From contig NZ_CP109078.1 of the NCBI RefSeq assembly GCF_035917455.1, forward strand, positions 8,416,001-8,480,000: DNA of 64,000 nucleotides. The letters are read 5' to 3'. Numbering within the stretch: the stretch's first letter is position 1; every line of letters starts with the position of its first letter. The position numbers were made by a program, and so were the translations under genes. The notes beneath the pieces are model-generated. The model made no database searches and was not told where the DNA came from. It saw only the letters and a list, made by a program, of their open reading frames with translations. Of the stretch, positions 23,778 through 31,541 are shown piece after piece. The stretch comes from Micromonospora sp. NBC_01796 (GTDB lineage: Bacteria; Actinomycetota; Actinomycetes; Mycobacteriales; Micromonosporaceae).

Positions 23778-25084
23778 TGAGCACCACGGCGGTCACCGTC
23801 ACCGAGACCGGGCCGGTCGAGGGTCGGGCGATGGACCTGTTGCGTTTCGCGACGGCGGGCAGTGTCGACGACGGTAAGTCGACCCTGATCGGCCGGCTGC
23901 TCTACGACACGAAGTCGCTGTTCACCGACCAGTTGGCGGCGGTCGAGGCGGTCTCCGCCGCGCGTGGGGACGAGTACACGAACCTGGCGTTGCTGACCGA
24001 CGGCCTGCGGGCGGAGCGGGAGCAGGGCATCACCATCGACGTGGCGTACCGGTACTTCGCCACGCCGAGGCGGAAGTTCATCATCGCCGACACCCCCGGG
24101 CACATCCAGTACACCAGGAACATGGTCACCGGGGCCTCGACCGCCGACCTGGCGCTGATCCTGGTCGACGCCCGCAAGGGTCTGGTCGAGCAGTCCCGCC
24201 GGCACGCGTTCCTCTGCTCCCTGCTGCGGGTCCCGCACCTGGTGCTGTGCGTGAACAAGATGGACCTGGTCGACTGGTCCCAGGACGTCTTCGAGCGGAT
24301 CTCCGACGAGTTCACCGCCTTCGCCGCGAAACTCGAAGCCCCCGACCTGACCGTGGTCCCGATCTCCGCGTTGCGCGGCGACAACATCGTCACCCGGTCC
24401 GAACACACCCCCTGGTACGAGGGCCCGTCGCTGCTGCACCACCTGGAACGGGTGCACATCGCCTCCGACCGGAACCTGGTCGACGTACGGTTCCCGGTCC
24501 AGTACGTGATCCGCCCCCAGTCGACCACCATCACCGACTACCGCGGGTACGCCGGACAGGTCGCCTCCGGCGTACTCAAGCCGGGTGACGAGGTGATGGT
24601 CCTCCCGTCCGGGTTCACCAGCAGGATCGCCGGCATCGAGACCGCCGACGGACCCGTCGCCGAGGCGTTCCCCCCGATGTCGGTCACCGTCCGGCTCACC
24701 GACGAGATCGACATCTCCCGCGGCGACATGATCTGCCGGCCGAACAACGCCCCCGCCGTCGCCCAGGACATCGAGGCGATGATCTGCTGGATGGACGAGA
24801 GCACCCCGCTGCGCCCCGGCGCCAAGTACGCCATCAAACACACCACCCGTACCGCCCGAACCGTCATCCGCGAACTGCACTACCGCCTCGACGTGAACTC
24901 CCTGCACCGCGACGAGACCGCCACCGAACTCGGACTCAACGAGATCGGCCGGATCCGCCTCCGCACCACCGTCCCCCTCCTTGCCGACGAGTACCGGCGC
25001 AACCGCACCACCGGCGGTTTCATCCTCATCGACGAGACCACCAACCGCACCGTCGCCGCCGGCATGATCGTCGACACCAACTGA
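23777..25084 (+). CDS. cysN: Sulfate adenylyltransferase subunit 1 (GTPase)
   Basis: A 435-aa translation-factor-like GTPase that drives APS formation by CysD. G1 is AGSVDDGKST (about 28-37), G3 DTPGH with QYTRNMVTGAS, G4 VNKMDLVDW and G5 PISALRGDN; EF-Tu-like beta-barrel domains follow. It stops after the barrel (ETTNRTVAAGMIV) and lacks the C-terminal APS kinase domain found in CysNC fusions, so PAPS formation needs a CysC from elsewhere. A strong hairpin follows the stop. It completes a cysQ-cysD-cysN set sitting beside a sulfotransferase, PKS and exporter. Confidence 0.95.
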   Translation: MSTTAVTVTETGPVEGRAMDLLRFATAGSVDDGKSTLIGRLLYDTKSLFTDQLAAVEAVSAARGDEYTNLALLTDGLRAEREQGITIDVAYRYFATPRRKFIIADTPGHIQYTRNMVTGASTADLALILVDARKGLVEQSRRHAFLCSLLRVPHLVLCVNKMDLVDWSQDVFERISDEFTAFAAKLEAPDLTVVPISALRGDNIVTRSEHTPWYEGPSLLHHLERVHIASDRNLVDVRFPVQYVIRPQSTTITDYRGYAGQVASGVLKPGDEVMVLPSGFTSRIAGIETADGPVAEAFPPMSVTVRLTDEIDISRGDMICRPNNAPAVAQDIEAMICWMDESTPLRPGAKYAIKHTTRTARTVIRELHYRLDVNSLHRDETATELGLNEIGRIRLRTTVPLLADEYRRNRTTGGFILIDETTNRTVAAGMIVDTN

Positions 25085-25092
25085 CCCACGGG

Positions 25093-25136
25093 AAGGGCCC
25101 CTCCCGCCACCGGAAATCGGAGCGGGAGGGGCCCTT
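25093..25136. terminator. Bidirectional terminator between cysN and the S8 protease gene
   Basis: A perfect 15-bp stem (25093-25107 with 25122-25136, AAGGGCCCCTCCCGC/GCGGGAGGGGCCCTT) and 14-nt loop lie between two convergent genes. The A/T edges make it usable as a Rho-independent terminator from both sides. Confidence 0.85.
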
Positions 25137-25145
25137 TGTCACGTC

Positions 25146-27008
25146 TCAGAGGGTAAGGGTCCAGGTGTTGATGTAGCCGGTGTCACCGGCGAAGACGTCT
25201 CGCACCCGGAGCAGCCAGGTGCCGTTCGCCGCCTCGCTGGAGAGATTCGCGGTGTAGGTGGTGTTGACGTTGTCGGCGCCGTCGAAGAAGCTCTGGTTCT
25301 TCAGCCGGTAGGCCGTACCGTCCGGGGCTACCAGGTCGATGATCAGATCGCCGCGGAAGGTGTGCACGATGTTCACCGCCACCGTGGACGCCGAGGAGGC
25401 GCTACGGTTGCAGCCGGCGATGACGATGCTGCTGGTCACCGCCGTGTTGCTGTCCGGAATCGCCACATCGGTGCCGTTCGTGCCCGAGCAACCGCCGCCA
25501 CCCGAGCCGGTCACCGTCAACGAGTACGTGGCGCTGCGCGTACCCGCGGTGCCAGTGCCGGTGACGCTGACGCTGTAGGTGCCGGAAGGCGTGCTCGCCG
25601 AGGTGGCGATGGTGAGCGCGGACGAGCCGCCCGAGGTGACCGTGGCCGGACTGAACGAGGCGGTGGCGCCGCTCGGCAGGCCGCTCGCCGAGAGGCTCAC
25701 CGACTGCGCCGAGCCGCTGGTGGTCGCGGTACTCACGGTGGCACTGACCGAGCCGCCCGGCGCGGTCGAACCGGCCGTCGGCGAGACACCGACCGAGAAA
25801 TCGTTGGCCGGCGGCGTGCCGTCGTTGACCACATAGAGCAGCTTGTTCGGCGAGCCGGTTCCGGGATTGGTCACCACGTTGTTGGTGGCGTTGTTGAACA
25901 GATAGTCCCGGACCTGCTGCGGGGTCCAGGTGGGGTTGGCGGAGGCGACCAGGGCGGCGGCGCCGACCACGTGCGGGGTGGCCATCGAGGTGCCGCTGAT
26001 CGTGTTGGTCGCGGTGTTGCTGGTGTACCAGGCCGACGTGATCGACGAGCCAGGCGCGAAGATGTCCAGGCAGGTACCGATGTTGGAGAAGGACGACCGG
26101 GCGTCGGTGCTGGTGGTCGAGCCGACCGTGATCGCCTCTGCCGTCCGGGCCGGCGAGGTGTTGCAGGCGTTGGCGCCGTTGTCGTTGCCTGCGGCGAGAC
26201 CGTAGGTCACGCCCGAGTTGATCGAGTTGCGGACCGCCGTGTCGAGCGAGGCGTTCGCGCCGCCGCCGAGGCTCATGTTCGCCACGGCCGGCTTGATCGC
26301 GTTCGCGGTGACCCAGTCGACGCCGCCGATCACACCGGCGTTGGTGCCGCTGCCGGAGCAGTTGAGCACCCGTACGCCGACCAACTGCACGCCCTTGGCC
26401 AGGCCGTAGGAGGAGCCGCCGACGGTGCCGGCGACGTGCGTACCGTGCCCGTTGCAGTCGTCGGCGGAGCCGCCGTCGACCGCGTCGAAGCCGCTGGTGG
26501 CCCGGCCGCCGAAGTCGTTGTGGGAAAACAGGATGCCCGTGTCGATGATGTACGCGTGCACGTTGGTCGCCGTGTTCGGGTAGGTGTACGAGCTGTCGAG
26601 CGGTAGGTTGCGCTGGTCGACACGGTCCAGACCCCACGACGGGGGGTTCGGCTGCGTGCCGGAGATCCGGACCGTGTGGTTCTGCTCGACGTACGCGACG
26701 TCGGGGTGCGCGGCGATCCTGGCCGCCGCCTTGGCTCCGGCCGTGATCTCGAAGCCGCGCAGCGCGGCGGAGTACGTCCTGGCGACCGCTCCGTCGTGCC
26801 TGTCGGCCAACGCGCTGGCCGTGGTGCCGACCTGCGCCCGACTCACCGCGCTCTCCTTGAACACCACGATGTAGCTGTCGGCGACAGCCGTGGCACCGCC
26901 GGCACTACGGATGACACCCTCCGGTTCGGCCGCCACCGCCGGCGCGGCCGCCGTCAGTAGCAGCATCGCGGCGGCGCCCACCACAAAAGATCTTCTCGGG
27001 AGACTCAT
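25146..27008 (-). CDS. Secreted subtilisin-like serine protease with I9 propeptide and P domain
   Basis: A 620-aa exported peptidase of family S8. A signal peptide ([23 protein letters not shown], cut near 27) is followed by an inhibitor I9 propeptide (about 45-112, [11 protein letters not shown] to [10 protein letters not shown]) and the proteinase K/aqualysin-like catalytic domain: Asp156 (IIDTG), His188 (GHGTH), oxyanion Asn275 (AAGND) and Ser341 (GTSMATPHV). A Ser/Thr-rich Ig-like module (about 400-500) follows, then a C-terminal P/homo-B domain (about 505-620) ending in [16 protein letters not shown] precedes ATG 27008. It is convergent with cysN and has no obvious tie to either neighbouring system; general extracellular proteolysis is likely. 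Confidence 0.93.
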   Translation of the reverse strand: MSLPRRSFVVGAAAMLLLTAAAPAVAAEPEGVIRSAGGATAVADSYIVVFKESAVSRAQVGTTASALADRHDGAVARTYSAALRGFEITAGAKAAARIAAHPDVAYVEQNHTVRISGTQPNPPSWGLDRVDQRNLPLDSSYTYPNTATNVHAYIIDTGILFSHNDFGGRATSGFDAVDGGSADDCNGHGTHVAGTVGGSSYGLAKGVQLVGVRVLNCSGSGTNAGVIGGVDWVTANAIKPAVANMSLGGGANASLDTAVRNSINSGVTYGLAAGNDNGANACNTSPARTAEAITVGSTTSTDARSSFSNIGTCLDIFAPGSSITSAWYTSNTATNTISGTSMATPHVVGAAALVASANPTWTPQQVRDYLFNNATNNVVTNPGTGSPNKLLYVVNDGTPPANDFSVGVSPTAGSTAPGGSVSATVSTATTSGSAQSVSLSASGLPSGATASFSPATVTSGGSSALTIATSASTPSGTYSVSVTGTGTAGTRSATYSLTVTGSGGGGCSGTNGTDVAIPDSNTAVTSSIVIAGCNRSASSASTVAVNIVHTFRGDLIIDLVAPDGTAYRLKNQSFFDGADNVNTTYTANLSSEAANGTWLLRVRDVFAGDTGYINTWTLTL

Positions 27009-27738
27009 TCTCCCCTCCCTTCGATCGGCACTCGTTCGTCCACTCGCCCACGACGAGAGATCGACGGTGACCGATTGAGAAGAGATTACTCAATGATGGC
27101 GGCAAAAGACAGATGTCGAATCCTCTATACCGATCGAAAGATGGAGGTCAAGGTATGGCAATTCATTCCACATCACAGGGAATGGTGATCAACCTAAGCC
27201 GCGCTATCGATTCTTCGACAGCGCCGCGCCCGAGAGGCGCCAGGCATGCGTACCAGGTGTCCTTGACGGGCAGACCTTGGTGTACTCGGTCGGCGTGTCG
27301 CCAATTAGATTGACTGCCCGAACATCTTGCGCCGCAGGGCGGGGATCGCTGTGCCGAGCAGAGAAGGGCACGGAACCCGGTCCGGTTCCGTTGTGTGACG
27401 AGAGCGGCGTTGGTGGCGTTTCGGGCGGTGATGGCCCGGCACGGTTGGTGGAACGCTCATCGCGGTTTCGTAGACACCGATGCCGCTTTGCGGATCGGCG
27501 TTGGCGGTGAGGGCTCGGCGACGTTTGTCGGCGCTGCGCTGCGCAGGGCGAGGAGATTGGCAGGACGAGGGCCAGGACCGGGCATCCGGCCAGCCCGACG
27601 GCGGGGATGGCCCGAGCCGGACGGCTTTCGAGCACCAGGACGGCCACGACGGCCAGCTCGGCGCGGTGTGGCGCCTTGAACCGAGGATGGACGGCGGCCA
27701 GGGCATGTAGCCGGTGCCGGTCTGAGCCGGTCGCGAGG
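27009..27738. other. Intergenic region with a gene remnant
   Basis: Apart from the protease promoter (an AT-rich patch near 27060-27220) and the permease remnant described separately, I see no intact gene. A short hairpin, ACGGAACC/GGTTCCGT, is at 27370-27391. The region looks like decayed sequence. Confidence 0.5.
27558..27710 (-). pseudogene. Remnant of an APC-type amino-acid permease C-terminus
   Basis: Reading the - strand gives RLHALAAVHPRFKAPHRAEL followed by AVVAVLVLESRPARAIPAVGLAGCPVLALVLP. These match, as I recall them, the conserved loop before TM8 (LAAVHPRFxVPHRAELAVG) and the end segment (VGLxGCLVLAFxLP) of actinobacterial APC-superfamily amino-acid permeases, but with the roughly 60 residues between them missing and no start or flanking membrane segments. 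It is best read as a deleted, decayed copy just downstream of the response-regulator gene. Confidence 0.45.
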
Positions 27739-28431
27739 CTATGGGGTGACGAGCCCGGTCCGGTAGGCGATGACGACCAGTTGCGCGCGGTCGCGCGCAC
27801 CGAGTTTCACCATGGCATGGCTGACGTGGGTGCGGGCGGTGGCCGGACTGAGAAACAGCGCGGCGCCGATCTCGTCATTGCTCATGCCCTGACCGACGAG
27901 CGCCAGGACCTCACGTTCTCGTGCGGTGAGGACGGAGAGCCGCTTTTCGGCGACCTCGTCGGCAGTCCTCCGGGCGGTGAACTGGGCGATGAGGCGGCGG
28001 GTGATACGCGGCGCGAGCAGCGCGTCTCCGGCGGCGACCACGCGGATGCCGTGCAGGAGTTCGGCCGGGCCGGCGTCCTTGAGTAGGAACCCGCTGGCTC
28101 CGGCTTGCAGGCCCTCGAAAACGTAGGCATCGGTGTCGTACGTGGTCAGGATGAGGATGCGAACATTCCGCAGCTCGTTCGCGGCCGTGATCGCTCGGGT
28201 GGCCTGGATGCCGTCCATCTTCGGCATGCGGATGTCCATGAGCACGACATCCGGGCGCGTGGCTCGGGCCCGCTCCACGGCCTGGGCGCCGGTGGTGGCC
28301 TCCCCCACCACCGTGATGTCGTCCTCAATGTCGAGCAGGAGCCGGAAGCCGGATCGCACCAGCTGCTCGTCATCGACGAGAAGCACTCTGATCGGGGCAT
28401 CATCGTTGCATGCGCCTGTCGTGGTGCTCAT
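27739..28431 (-). CDS. NarL/LuxR-type response regulator
   Basis: A 230-aa two-component response regulator. The receiver domain (about 14-130) has acidic Asp20/Asp21, phospho-acceptor Asp66 in VLMDIRMP, Thr in LILTTYDTD and Lys in GFLLKDAG. The C-terminal HTH_LuxR domain (about 160-222) reads LTAREREVLALVGQGMSNDEI and then the SPATARTHVSHAMVKLGARDRAQLV recognition region. ATG 28431 overlaps the kinase stop in an ATGA, so the two are co-translated. Its targets are unknown; the divergent DUF6223-like membrane gene on the other side of the kinase is a candidate. Confidence 0.95.
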   Translation of the reverse strand: MSTTTGACNDDAPIRVLLVDDEQLVRSGFRLLLDIEDDITVVGEATTGAQAVERARATRPDVVLMDIRMPKMDGIQATRAITAANELRNVRILILTTYDTDAYVFEGLQAGASGFLLKDAGPAELLHGIRVVAAGDALLAPRITRRLIAQFTARRTADEVAEKRLSVLTAREREVLALVGQGMSNDEIGAALFLSPATARTHVSHAMVKLGARDRAQLVVIAYRTGLVTP

Positions 28432-29642
28432 ACGCTCGCCGTTCCGTTCGAGGCCAGCGGCAGCCGGGCGGTGACTGCGAAGCCCCCGCCCGCACGTGGA
28501 CCGGCGTCGAGATCCCCGCCCAGCAGGTGACAACGCTCCCGCATTCCCAGAATCCCGCTGCCCGGGTGGCGAGGGGCGGCTTCCTCAGCTTCCGGACCCT
28601 GATGTGGACCGTCGTCGGTCACGCGCATTTCCACCGAGTCGGCGCCGTAGTCCAATGCGACCGTGACTCGGGTCGGTCCGACATGGCGAATCACATTGGT
28701 GATCGACTCCTGCAGGATCCGGTACAGAGCGCTGCCCACCGCGCTCGGCACCGGCGACGGTGACGAGGCCACTCGCAGCTCCACGTCGAGGCCGGCTTCG
28801 CGGCCCTGGGTGGCAAGCTCGCCGATCTGCCCGAGCCCGGGATGCGGGACACGGCCGTCGTCAGCATCGCGCAGTACCCCGAGGATGGCCCTCATCTCCT
28901 GCAACGCCCGCGAGCTGGTCTGCTCGATAGCCTCCAGGGCGTCGCGTGCCCGCTCCGGTCGCTGGTCGAGTACATGCGCGGTGACACCGGCCTGGATGTT
29001 GATGACGGCGATCGCATGCGCGACCGTGTCGTGGACCTCCCGCGCGATCCGGAGTCGTTCCTCGTCTACCCGCGCGCGGGTCTCCTGCTCACGAGTCCGC
29101 TCCGCCAGCTCGGCGCGCTCCACCGCCTCGGCAGCGATGACCCGCCGGGAACGGACACTATCCCCGAGGGCCGCGCTCATCACCGAGGCGCCGATCCGGA
29201 AGAACACCCAGCCGATGGCGGCTCGTGGCTCAATGTCGGCCGCGGCGATCAGCCAGCAGGCGGCCAGCGCGGCGATCCCCACACCGGCCATCACCGGCGA
29301 ACGCCGTCCGTCGCCGAGGGCGGTCAGCGTGTAGATGGCCACGAACAGTCCGAGCCACCCGGGCCCGTCCGGGAAGTCGAGGGCGTAGTAGACCATGCTG
29401 GCAAGCGCGGTCACCGCGAACACGGCGACGGGCCAGCGGCGGCGCACGGCCACGACAACGCCGCCCACGATCAACAGCAGATATCCGAGATGCCCGAGAT
29501 CAGCCAGAGGCCGCACCATGGATCCTGGATCTCCATGGGTACGCGAGACGGTGCCCTGGACCTGCATCACGGTGATGAATAGCGCCACCAGCAGGTCCTG
29601 CGCCCAGGCCGGCAATCGGAACGACGTGACGCGGTCCCGCAT
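28428..29642 (-). CDS. NarL-family sensor histidine kinase
   Basis: A 404-aa membrane sensor kinase. The N-terminal part (1-165) has several hydrophobic segments with short loops and no large extracellular sensor domain, so it probably senses a membrane signal, as in DesK/LiaS-like kinases. A coiled segment (about 168-195) leads to the HisKA_3 dimerisation domain with phospho-acceptor His204 in ERLRIAREVHDTVAH. The HATPase domain has the N-box ILQESITNVIRH, MRVTDDGP and GSGILGMRERCHLLGG. The kinase is the first gene of the pair with the response regulator. The 179-nt gap to the divergent small membrane gene holds the promoters. Confidence 0.95.
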   Translation of the reverse strand: MRDRVTSFRLPAWAQDLLVALFITVMQVQGTVSRTHGDPGSMVRPLADLGHLGYLLLIVGGVVVAVRRRWPVAVFAVTALASMVYYALDFPDGPGWLGLFVAIYTLTALGDGRRSPVMAGVGIAALAACWLIAAADIEPRAAIGWVFFRIGASVMSAALGDSVRSRRVIAAEAVERAELAERTREQETRARVDEERLRIAREVHDTVAHAIAVINIQAGVTAHVLDQRPERARDALEAIEQTSSRALQEMRAILGVLRDADDGRVPHPGLGQIGELATQGREAGLDVELRVASSPSPVPSAVGSALYRILQESITNVIRHVGPTRVTVALDYGADSVEMRVTDDGPHQGPEAEEAAPRHPGSGILGMRERCHLLGGDLDAGPRAGGGFAVTARLPLASNGTASV

Positions 29643-29821
29643 GCCGCGATCCTACGGCTTGCAGCCGGGCGGCTCATACGTCGAGCAGCGCGATCCCGCG
29701 CGAGCCGACTACCCCGAACTGCGTATCCGCTGCCGCTTGCCGGCCGAGGACGCCTCTGCCCGCGAAACGCGACGATCGTCTCCGTCGACAAGACGACCGA
29801 CTCGATCGAAGGGACGCCCCC

Positions 29822-30187
29822 ATGTCTATCCTGCACACGCTCGTCGCGCCGCCGGCCAGCTACGTCTCGGCCGCCGGATACGAGCTCGGCTCCGGGCGGC
29901 TCGTGCCCACCGCAGCCGCCGTGGTCGGGCTGGCCAGCGTGGTGATCGGTGGGCTGGCGCTGACACGCCCCAGTCGTACCGGCAACGGGCGCGTCAGGAC
30001 TGTCCTTGCTCTGGTTGCAGGGCTGATCGGCGCTGTCGTCGGCGGCCTGCACGCGGCCAACTCCGCCGGCGGCCTCGGAACTGGCAACGGCCTGGCCGGA
30101 GCTGTCATAGCCGTAGCGTTGGGACTGATCGGCACGGCCATCGCTGTGCTGGCTCTGGCCCGCTCCCGCCGCCGCCGCCATGCATAG
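29822..30187 (+). CDS. Small membrane protein, DUF6223-like
   Basis: A 121-aa protein with three hydrophobic segments (VPTAAAVVGLASVVIGGLAL, VLALVAGLIGAVVGGLHAAN, GAVIAVALGLIGTAIAVLAL) separated by Gly-rich GTGNG/RTGNG turns, ending in a basic SRRRRHA tail. The repeat of a GTGNG-then-helix unit matches proteins annotated DUF6223 in actinomycetes, as I recall them. The function is unknown. It lies divergent to the two-component system, a common arrangement for a regulated target or accessory sensor. The start ATG 29822 follows GGGACG, a weak binding site. Confidence 0.7.
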   Translation: MSILHTLVAPPASYVSAAGYELGSGRLVPTAAAVVGLASVVIGGLALTRPSRTGNGRVRTVLALVAGLIGAVVGGLHAANSAGGLGTGNGLAGAVIAVALGLIGTAIAVLALARSRRRRHA

Positions 30188-30518
30188 TCGAAGGACCGCC
30201 GCGCACCCCATCTCAGGCCATCCACGGGTCAGTTGTAGGACCAGAGCGTAGCCGGCGACCACGGCAGCGGAGACGACAATGTGGCCCGGGCTGAAATCCC
30301 GCGTTGCGCCGACCCGCCCCCACGGTGTCGGCGTAGCGGCCGGGGCGGAGCGACGAATACGGCTATTGGTCCTGGTTCGCCATTGGTGACATCACGGGGC
30401 GGCCGGGTGAAGGTGCACACACACCGCCGACGGTTGCCGTTCTTGTCGTCCGACTCTCGGCGGTCTGCCCCGTCGACATTGACGAGCGCCTCGTACGGGT
30501 CAGCGGGCTGGTCGCGGG
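30188..30518. other. Intergenic region, nothing recognised
   Basis: These 331 nt lie between two convergent genes. I see no gene-like reading frame with family resemblance and no strong hairpin. Confidence 0.5.
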
Positions 30519-31088
30519 TCAGGCGGTCTTCAGTTCCGCCGCCCCGAACGAGACCGCGAAGCGTTTGCACCAGATCGAGACGCTGCGGAAGTCCGCCGGA
30601 TCGATCGACGGCGGCAGCTCGTACACCTGGTCACCTCGATTGCCCTTGAGTCGCGCCACCTCGAACCACTCGCCATCGTCGAACAACCGCCAGCCTGCCG
30701 TACCCGCGACCACCCGTTGATCGGTCAGCCAGACTCTCAGGTCCGGCCCATTCGACGTGTCGAGGTCGTGCAGCACGAGCAGGTTCGGGCCCTCGGGCTG
30801 ACGGACGATCTCCGCGCGCCCCGTCGTCGCGTGCTCGTGCGTGATGAAGACCCCTGCGGCCAGTACCTGGTTCCCTGCTGGCGCGCCGGACGCCGGAGCA
30901 GCCGTGGCCGTGCCGGATGGGCCGGGTGCGGCCTTCGTTGTCGCCAGCCCAACGGGTAGGGCGTCATCGACATAGGTGTCCGTGACCAGCTTCCACGGCT
31001 GGAACCAGTAGAGGCCGAACGCCGCCAAGATGCCGAGAAGCACCACACCGGCCCAGGCGAGCGGTGACCGGAAGACCCGTTTCAACAT
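30519..31088 (-). CDS. Membrane-anchored DM13-domain protein
   Basis: A 189-aa protein with one N-terminal membrane anchor (AWAGVVLLGILAAFGLYWF), a short Ala/Pro/Gly-rich linker (about 50-75) and a C-terminal DM13 domain (about 80-185): GVFITHEHATTGRAEIV, LLVLHDLDTSNGPDLRVWLT, VYELPPSIDPADFRSVSIWC and FAVSFGAAEL. The domain has the conserved single Cys (SIWCKRF) associated with proposed electron-transfer roles of DM13. It should face the outside of the membrane. ATG 31088 was preferred; an in-frame GTG at 31112 is possible, and neither has a clear binding site. No functional link to the glycosidases upstream is evident. Confidence 0.8.
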   Translation of the reverse strand: MLKRVFRSPLAWAGVVLLGILAAFGLYWFQPWKLVTDTYVDDALPVGLATTKAAPGPSGTATAAPASGAPAGNQVLAAGVFITHEHATTGRAEIVRQPEGPNLLVLHDLDTSNGPDLRVWLTDQRVVAGTAGWRLFDDGEWFEVARLKGNRGDQVYELPPSIDPADFRSVSIWCKRFAVSFGAAELKTA

Positions 31089-31541
31089 TCGTCGAGAATA
31101 CGGCGACGGCACCGGCGGAAATGGCCATAGCCATTGCGAGAGTCTTACGGCGCGACGTTCCGGTTAGTGGGTGACGTCGACCGCCTTGGTCACACGCGAC
31201 CGGGCACGTCACGCCGCTCACGCGCCGGTCAGCCGCGCACCCGCTGCTGCCCGCGCGGGCGCGACGGGAGACATCGGCCGCGCGAGGTGGAGCAGGCGCG
31301 CACTGCTCCCGGTCGCCGCCCCGGGCGCGACGACCGCCGACGGGTACGGGTACGGGATGGTCACCGGCCGGCGGTTCGGCGTACCACCGGCCGGTGACCG
31401 TACCGGGTGGGGCCGGCGGCTCCGGCCCACCCGGCGGACTGGGACGAGATGGCTCGGTCGAACAGTCGAGACCGCGATAGGCGCCGAGATGCTCTGCACG
31501 CAGGTTCGGTCCAGCGGAGCCTGAAGAGCCGTCGTACCGAA
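31089..31541. other. Intergenic region with a terminator-like hairpin
   Basis: These 453 nt between the DM13 gene and the GH95 gene contain no gene I can support. The only clear structure is the hairpin at 31359-31399. Confidence 0.5.
31359..31399 (-). terminator. Hairpin downstream of the GH95 gene
   Basis: A perfect 13-bp stem (31359-31371 with 31387-31399, GGTCACCGGCCGG/CCGGCCGGTGACC) and a 15-nt loop, about 140 nt past the GH95 stop. It probably terminates the GH127-GH27-GH95 transcript before the DM13 gene. Confidence 0.55.
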
